A stretch of DNA of 64,000 nt. It comes from Asterochloris sp. CNOR1 (lineage: Eukaryota; Chlorophyta; Trebouxiophyceae; Trebouxiales; Trebouxiaceae). Below, piece after piece: positions 58,301 through 64,000 of this stretch (its first letter is position 1; every line of letters starts with the position of its first letter). The stretch spans positions 1,984,001 through 2,048,000 of the forward strand of contig OZ017760.1 of the NCBI GenBank assembly GCA_963969365.1, written 5' to 3'. Below the pieces are notes generated by a model. It was not told the DNA's origin. It saw only the letters and a program-made list of their open reading frames with translations, and did not search any database. A program made the position numbers and the translations under genes.

Positions 58301-60159
58301 AGGCGAGCACTGCAGGTAGCGCAGCCCCCGCTTGTCTGTATTGGTGGCCCTAGTAGGTTTCCTTGCAGCACAGCCCTGACTGACTGCTCAGGTGGCTGTA
58401 TGAGCGCGCTGCAGGTGGGACTTTGGTAGGGCAGCAGGTGCTGATATAAGTCTGTAGGGTGTGTAAGGTGGCCTTCTGAGTGTACACGTCTGGCCATCAC
58501 AGGCCAGTTAGCAGCGCAGCCCCTGTCTAGAGTCACGCTGAGACCTGTATGAGCGCCAGAGGCGGGCCAATGCACGTACAGCCCTGCAAAGCATGCTCCC
58601 TCTGTACTGGGGGTTAACGTGTCCTGGCAGCAGTTCATGCTGCTTCAGACAGAGGACAAGCTACCAGCTGCTCATATGGGTCGCAGCTTGTGTGCTCTGC
58701 ATGATCAGGCTGTCAAACACGGCGTTATGGCCTGACGCCCCTGAGTACTGTGGCTTATAGACTGCACTGACATGCAGCTCACACCTTGCATGCCTGCAGA
58801 TCCTTGCCATGCTGTGGCGCCAGGGGCAGCAGGAGCTGCTGCTGGACCTCATCTTGGGGAGGGAGCCTGGCAGCGCGCCAGGCCTTTGCCAGCAGGTGCT
58901 GGCTGTGGTGGACGCGGCAACCAGAGATCCCTTAGGTGAGGAGAACACAGCGCCTGCTTGGCCACTGCTGTGCTCGACGGTGCTTGCAGATTGCTGGCTT
59001 TACATACCGCCCAACTTATGTGCTTCCTCCAGGTGCCCTCAGGGCTTCTTGAAATCTGTTTCAGTAGGCCCTAAGGTGTCAAGCTGTGCTGTGGCCTCTT
59101 GCCTGCCAGTCTGGCAAACAGCATGTAGCGCTGCCCCTGCTCCCCCATCTTCATGTTCTGCAAGCAGCCGCCAGCCCTGGCTGCTTGCAGGTGGGATTGC
59201 AGCCCCCTTCCAGGAGCCGGCCTTTCCCGGCAACCCTGCTGAGGCCCTGCAGCAGCCGACCGCCGCCCTGCACCGCGCTCTGCAGCGCTGCCATGTCGGC
59301 AGCGGGCACAGCAGCCAGGTTCGTTCTGGCAGAGCAACTCAGATTGACACTGGAAGCAGGGCGCCTCGAGCAGGGCCCAGGACAGCCTCAGCACATGCAG
59401 CAAGCCAGCCACAGGTGCCTGTGGCTGTGACCCTGGCTCAGCTCAGCGTCGAGCAGCAGGCTCGCCTCCAGGGCATGCTGTGGTGGCAGGGGCTCAGACT
59501 GGCTCAGGAGGGGCTGACGCTGCTGAGGGTCCTGCTGAACGGCGATCAGACCGGTGGGTGCTCAGCATGAGAAGACTGCCTGCATCTGGATCAAGCCTGC
59601 ACCGGGGCGGCTGAGGTGCAGGGCTGCTTCTGCATGGAGGCTGCTGGCGAAGGTCTCTGTGTGGTGCCAGGCAACTCCATGCCTCAAAGCGCAGCATGAT
59701 TGCAGTGCTGCTTACAGACAGACAAGGTATCTACTGTGTGCATGCTAAGTCTCACCCCTACTGCCCGCCCAGCAGCGGGGGGGTGGGTCAGGAATGGCTC
59801 ACCGCCCAAACAGCCGTAGGTCAGGAGGCCCACCACCTCGGGCCCAAACACAGCATTCTCTTCGCTGTGCAGGGGCTGCTGCTCTGGAGGACTTGACCGC
59901 GTCCTCATCAGCGCTCAGGCTGGGGCTCGTCACCACAGCACGGCTGATGCAGTGGCAACCCCCGGTCGGCACTGCTGGAGGTGGGCAGCTGGGTGTGGCA
60001 GTGCTTTGGACGCTGCCATCTATCTGTCACGTGGCGGCCACGGACATCGCCGTCTTGCGCTATGACGCTGCTTTGCCTGCGCTCCTGACAGTGCTGTTCA
60101 CTGAGGGGGTTCACGGCTCGACGTCCACATGCGCATTGGCAGCAGCGGCTGCTGCATGA
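52322..60159 (+). CDS. Coiled-coil protein, possibly ATRIP-like checkpoint adaptor
   Basis: The first exon (52322-52399) encodes MADVFDDDDPFLDNVDIDSL, an acidic amphipathic start resembling the RPA70-binding motif of ATRIP. The next exons (52479-52738 and 53020-53349) are Gln/Pro-rich and lead into a coiled coil (QARLQVLQQERDRLKAE; RMQLDGAAKQRDSLHRQLQR; ERNERLQEVQASLAQRKSEV, 53.3-54.5 kb). A basic KRRRDVEAS near 55220 could be a nuclear signal. From about 55.5 kb to the stop at 60157-60159 helical, Leu-rich blocks follow (LMLELLGAALQHSSRLEDRV, GFLSLLFQLTQSSAVCNRLL, AMLWRQGQQELLLDLILG, LRLGLVTTARLMQW), as in the helical-repeat half of ATRIP. ATRIP recruits the ATR kinase to RPA-coated single-stranded DNA. 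The assignment rests on domain order and the acidic motif. Several splice junctions and the 3' end are unresolved. Confidence 0.5.
58275..58575 (+). repeat. Ghost copies of an ATRIP-like exon end
   Basis: The exon end CTGTACGAGCGCCAGAGGCG near 58288 (LYERQRRA) recurs as GCTGTATGAGCGCGCTGCAGG near 58395 and CTGTATGAGCGCCAGAGGCGG near 58544 in the following intron. The stretch AGCGCAGCCCC also repeats (58319 and 58511). Confidence 0.6.
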
Positions 60160-61588
60160 GGCAGATCATCCCCGCCGTGCTGTTTCAAGGCTTGTCTTTG
60201 CTGAGGGGCAGGCTCCAAACGCTTTGCCAGCATACACTTTGGCAGGACTGGCTACATATTGACCCCACTGCTGTTGCCTACACACTTCTTAGCCGTTTGT
60301 CAAGCAGAACGCCATGCATACAGGTCTGGCCCTGCAGCCCCTGCCTGTGGCTTCCTGGGTGACCATGATAGGGAGCAGCAGGACGTTCAAGAGCGCAGAC
60401 GCCAGCCTGGGCACTCGGTGAGATGAGCATGTCTGTACGATGCTGAGCACATGCTTGAGCTTGACTTCTTTGAAAAGCATGGGGGAGTGTGTGCAGACCT
60501 GCATTTGCATGCCCGCCTCAGCATAGCACCACCGTGCATTGACCACCACGCGTGAGCGGCTCACCCATGACCTGCCTGCTGTGGCTGTGCCATCGACTGG
60601 GAGCAATGCACCCATGACCTGCCTGCTGCTGACGTGCAGGGGCCAGCTGGCATGCTGCAGTGTCGAGGACGTGAGCCACATGGCCAAGAGACTGCGCCAA
60701 CGCATTCTTATGCGCCTGGGCTGACTCCAGTTTGAAGTAGTCCCCCTCCCCCCTCCATCACCTTCAGCCTTGACGCCCATCCTCTTCACCTTTAGCAAAG
60801 TGGCCCATAAAAGAAAATGTCCCCTGATTGCTGAGCAGTGTGGTGATTGTCTACAAGGGTTTTACAACACAGATTTTCAGCTGATCTGAGCTGAATGCAA
60901 CAGTAAATTATCTTTTGGCAGAGATGAACAGATGAGCATACACATGACATCTTATGCAGGGCAAAGGGAGCGTTGTACAACCTTGGGGCGAGGAAGTGAA
61001 TACAGGTGTAAGGAACACAATGATGCATGATGGCCAGGCCTCCCTGATATGGTACGTGATGGAGGAATGGCTGGCAGCTGTCCTGTAGTTGTCCAAAATG
61101 ACCTGCTACAGGCCCTAGCAAAGCAGGCAGAGGCACACAAGCCTGAAGCAGTGATGAGTGTGGGAGAGAACTCACCATGCTGTCTTTTCGCTGCACTGCG
61201 CTCATTACATCTCCTGACTTCTGGCTTGGGAGAGTACCTGTTCTGCCCGCAGAAGGGCTACATCTCGGCAAATAACAGTGCCTTCCCCTGCTCCGAGTGT
61301 CCAGAGCACTCATGCTGACAATCAGCGCAGAGGGACTTTACAAGCAGACAAGTGCTGCACTGACGCCAATTGATACGTTGACACATAGTGGGCAGCAATT
61401 GAGCTTGTTATTTATAAGCAGCAGTCCACTTGAACACTTTAACGGGCAGCATGTGCAATAAGTGTTGTACGGCGCCTGAAGCCCATGTGCCTAGAGTATT
61501 CATGTCAGTGGGCTTCCAATGGCTGTGGCCCTCCTGCCTGTGGGCCGTCTGCCTGTGATCCTCTGCCCCTTCCACGGCCCTGCACAGG
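60160..61588. other. Stretch between the ATRIP-like and LSM14-like genes
   Basis: About 1.4 kb between convergent genes. A short repeat, CACCCATGACCTGCCTGCTG, occurs near 60564 and 60609. An open minus-strand frame at 60792-61313 has no recognisable domain. The region around 60840-61000 is AT-rich and may be 3' untranslated sequence. No RNA gene was recognised. Confidence 0.45.
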
Positions 61589-64000
61589 TCAGATTAGCAT
61601 TATACTCTCTGCACAAGCAGGCGGACACTTGGCATGCCCCCAGGCATGGCTTGCATTACCAGCCGCCGCCGTCTGACAGCTGAAGCTCACACCGCAGTGT
61701 GCCGCCTGCTCACAGCATCCTGTGTCCTTGTTGTACAAGCAGCCAGTGCCGGCAAGTCTTGCTCCCCCCAGCAACAAGCTCTTGTTTGTTCGCCATGGCT
61801 ATTTCATTACTTTGCTACAGCATACCAATCAAAGCGGCAGCAGACTCCAGCGATCAGGCTCAGCTGGCACTGTGCTGGCCATCCTGCTGAGAATCCACGC
61901 TTAGCTAAATCGATCTGTGCATGTTGACCTGTGTGCATGCGCTGCCCTGCCTGCCCCCATCCCGGCCCCTTGATTGGCAGTGAGCATGCCCAGACCTTGG
62001 GCCTGCTCGTCTGGGAAGCTTACCCTGTTGCCACCTCTCCCAGGCCCTCCCCTGCCGCCGCCACGGCCACGCCCGCCGCCCCCTCGCCGCTGGCCCCCAA
62101 AGTAGCGGTGTGCGTTGGGCAGTGTGCCAAAGGTTTCAGCGTCCTGCTTGCGCTGTTCCTTGAATGGCGCGCGGCGGCTGCCGGCTGCAGGGCAGTAAGG
62201 TTCAGCATGCCAAACTGCTCTGACAAGCTGCCTGAGGAGTGTGATGCTACCTGAACGGCACGCAGCGGCCGTTGACTGCAGCACACAGGGAGGCAGTGTG
62301 CCGTGAGTACCTGCATCCTGGCTGTGCAGGACTCACAGCCATTACTGGCTCAACTCCACTTGGTGCACGGCCGCTACACACGCAGCGGCTGCGCATCCCG
62401 TTCCAGTCTGCCCTGCACAATTACCTGCTCGCCACACCTGCTGGATGCATGAGCTGCTCACCATGCCTCACAGCAGAACAAGGTGCCCAGAAGTGTGGCC
62501 TCAGAAGTCTGCAGGGACAGGCAGCGGCCCACAGTCCAAGCAGCTGCTGCTGAACCCCTCTCCCAGGATGCCTTAGGAAACAGCCTGGCCCCCACACCTG
62601 GCCGCGAAACAGACCACCCTGTCACCTTTGCTGCATGCTTGTGGCATTGCTGGTGACGGCCTCAGACTGGCAGGCATCCGAAAGGGGCCTCTGGCCAGCT
62701 GCATCCTGACTTGGGGCCATGCCCAACCAGCTGAAAGCCAGGATCGATAGAGCCAGCCCCACCTGTGGCATCGCTGGACATGGTGTCAAAAAAGTCGTCC
62801 TCAAACTTCTCCTTGCCTGGCTGCTCATCCCCCTTTTCCTCTGCCTCCTGCAGCTGGAGAAACCCATGAGCGGGCATACTGCAAACAGGTACCACAGGAG
62901 CAGAGCGGCTGCTCAGTGGCGCCCCATGAGCTTCCTGCAGCTGGTGGAAGACAGTGCAAGCAGATGGGAATGTAGGCACCTGTGTGTGCGGCTGACTGCT
63001 CATGCCCCTGCCCCTCAACCTCCTGCAGCAGACAGAAGGGAGCCAGGGGCAGTACACCAGTCACAAATGTCTCTGCAAAAGCTTGGCTGCCCATGTCCTG
63101 ACTCCTCTGCCTCCCACCCGCAGCGGAAAGGAAGTCATGCACAAGAACAACCCATACCTTGACCGTTCATCAGACTTTGAGAAGAAATGAGCAGCATCCA
63201 TGCAGTTTCACCTTGGCACAGGCCGCCATGTTTCTAAAACAATTTTTTGGGGTGCGGCGCCAGGAGCCGACAAATCAGGATGTCAAGGATTGCAGAATCA
63301 TGTAAGCCTGTTGCCCACCTTGACCAGGTTGTCCTTGTTGAACTTGGCAAAGGCTGCCTCAAAGTTGAAGTCCTCCTTGGGCACCTCCAGCGGGGGCTTC
63401 CTCTCTGCATCCCGGCCACCACCACGGCCACCGCCCCTGTGCCCACCCCTGCGCCCACCGCCTGCAGGGAGGCAGTTGGGCTGTCAGTGACATGACATGC
63501 GAGGTAGGCAGCAGACATGGCCATGACTCTGCATGGATGCGCTTGGCATCTCGAACCCACCCACAGAGCCCACCCCTGCACCTGCCGCCGGTAGGTGCAC
63601 ATGCCATGCACGCTTGGCACCCCACTTTCCAGCTGTCCAGCAAAACTCAACAACCACGCTAGGAAGATGCCCAGCACCGATGGGCAGACCTTGGCTAGGA
63701 AGGATAATGCAGGTCAATGCTGCCTGCCGGCCAGAGAACTTTGGTGGGAGGCATTTCGCCACCTGAGCCTCTGCCACCGCCGCCGCCACCGCCGCCTCCA
63801 CCACCGCCTGCTGCCTGGGCAAACGAGGGCTTCGCCTGCACAGGCCCTGCCGTTGCCTTGGCTGCAGCTGCAGCGGCCTGGACTGCCGGGGAGCCGCCTG
63901 CTGCCCCAGTGCCGTTGGCCTGCCGGGGTGCAGTGATCACCTGCCCATTTGCGCTGGTTGCATACATGCCCGGAGGGTGGCCACCTGGTGCCTGCAGGGC
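61589..64000 (-). CDS. LSM14/SCD6/RAP55-family mRNP protein, 3' part
   Basis: Minus-strand gene cut by the right edge; the N-terminal LSm domain lies outside the window. Exons seen are 63991 to about 63763 (Ala/Gly-rich linker with a poly-Gly run), 63461-63319 (RGG repeats, then LEVPKEDFNFEAAFAKFNKD, an FDF box), 62847-62763 (KEKFEDDFFDTMSSDATG, an FFD box) and 62184-62024 (KEQRKQDAETFGTLP, a TFG box, then GGGGRGRGGGRGG). The order FDF-FFD-TFG-RGG is the family signature. These proteins repress translation and assemble P-bodies with the DDX6 helicase and decapping factors. The last exon is uncertain: one candidate starts at 61672 and stops at 61589, but a reading ending GGGW would look more natural and needs another phase. 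Confidence 0.82.
62763..63030 (-). repeat. Tandem ghosts of the FFD-box exon start
   Basis: On the coding strand three blocks about 87 bases apart begin with CTGCAG: from 62847 GAGGCAGAGGAAAAGGGGGA then TGAGCAGCC (the working exon), from about 62935 GAAGCTCATGGGGCGCCAC then TGAGCAGCC, and from about 63021 GAGGTTGAGGGGCAGGGGCA then TGAGCAGTC. The upstream two lack the FFD motif. Confidence 0.7.

Noticed and set aside
60792-61313. Minus-strand frame of 173 codons between the last two genes
   Set aside because: Its sequence has no domain or clear splice sites and falls in AT-rich, probably untranslated DNA.
63002-63190. Plus-strand frame ending NNPYLDRSSDFEKK
   Set aside because: It resembles a protein C-terminus, but it lies across introns of the LSM14-like gene and has no upstream exons in frame on that strand.
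1-64000. tRNA, rRNA, CRISPR, bacterial operons
   Set aside because: No cloverleaf with an intact T-loop motif, no rRNA core sequence and no regularly spaced repeats of CRISPR type were seen; the regular repeats found are exon or intron duplications, and the introns exclude a bacterial origin.

Overview
The window is nuclear DNA from a eukaryote, most probably a chlorophyte green alga of the trebouxiophyte type. The genes are cut into many short exons by GT-AG introns with very uniform acceptors (CTGCAG or TTGCAG). The DNA is rich in CAG/CTG. TGTAA, the usual green-algal poly(A) signal, follows several stop codons. The gene set (purple acid phosphatase, MATE exporter, organellar-type aldehyde dehydrogenase, dolichol kinase, LSM14/SCD6) fits an alga. 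The genus cannot be fixed from this window. All exon models were built by hand from reading frame, splice signals and family motifs; there is no transcript evidence.

Layout. 1-6885: no convincing gene, but a diverged ~3.05-kb direct duplication, a short repeat array and a possible LINE remnant. 6886-14245 (+): MATE transporter, 12 exons, 650 aa. 14515-14860: decayed leucine-rich fragment, followed by an F-box/leucine-rich gene at 15179-16945 (+). 17791-29036 (-): an 11-kb protein kinase gene with coiled coils and a tandem array of mini-exons. 29230-31055 (+): Gfo/Idh/MocA oxidoreductase, divergent from the kinase. 31292-32632 (-): weak candidate gene. 33375-39273 (+): purple acid phosphatase, 18 exons, all seven metal ligands present. 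40096-47622 (+): aldehyde dehydrogenase, 16 exons, 540 aa. 47750-51867 (-): dolichol kinase, convergent with the dehydrogenase. 52322-60159 (+): coiled-coil protein resembling the checkpoint adaptor ATRIP. 61589-64000 (-): LSM14/SCD6-family protein, cut by the right edge.

The genes do not form a pathway; this looks like ordinary mixed nuclear gene order with compact divergent and convergent pairs. The most notable feature is shared by most of them. Introns and flanks contain degraded tandem copies of the neighbouring exon, usually 80-110 or 225-280 bp apart and each starting with an acceptor-like CTGCAG. These exon ghosts occur in the MATE, kinase, aldehyde dehydrogenase, LSM14, F-box and ATRIP-like genes. 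In the kinase gene the process appears to have produced seven in-frame mini-exons. This suggests a genome in which small tandem duplications repeatedly create candidate exons and introns.
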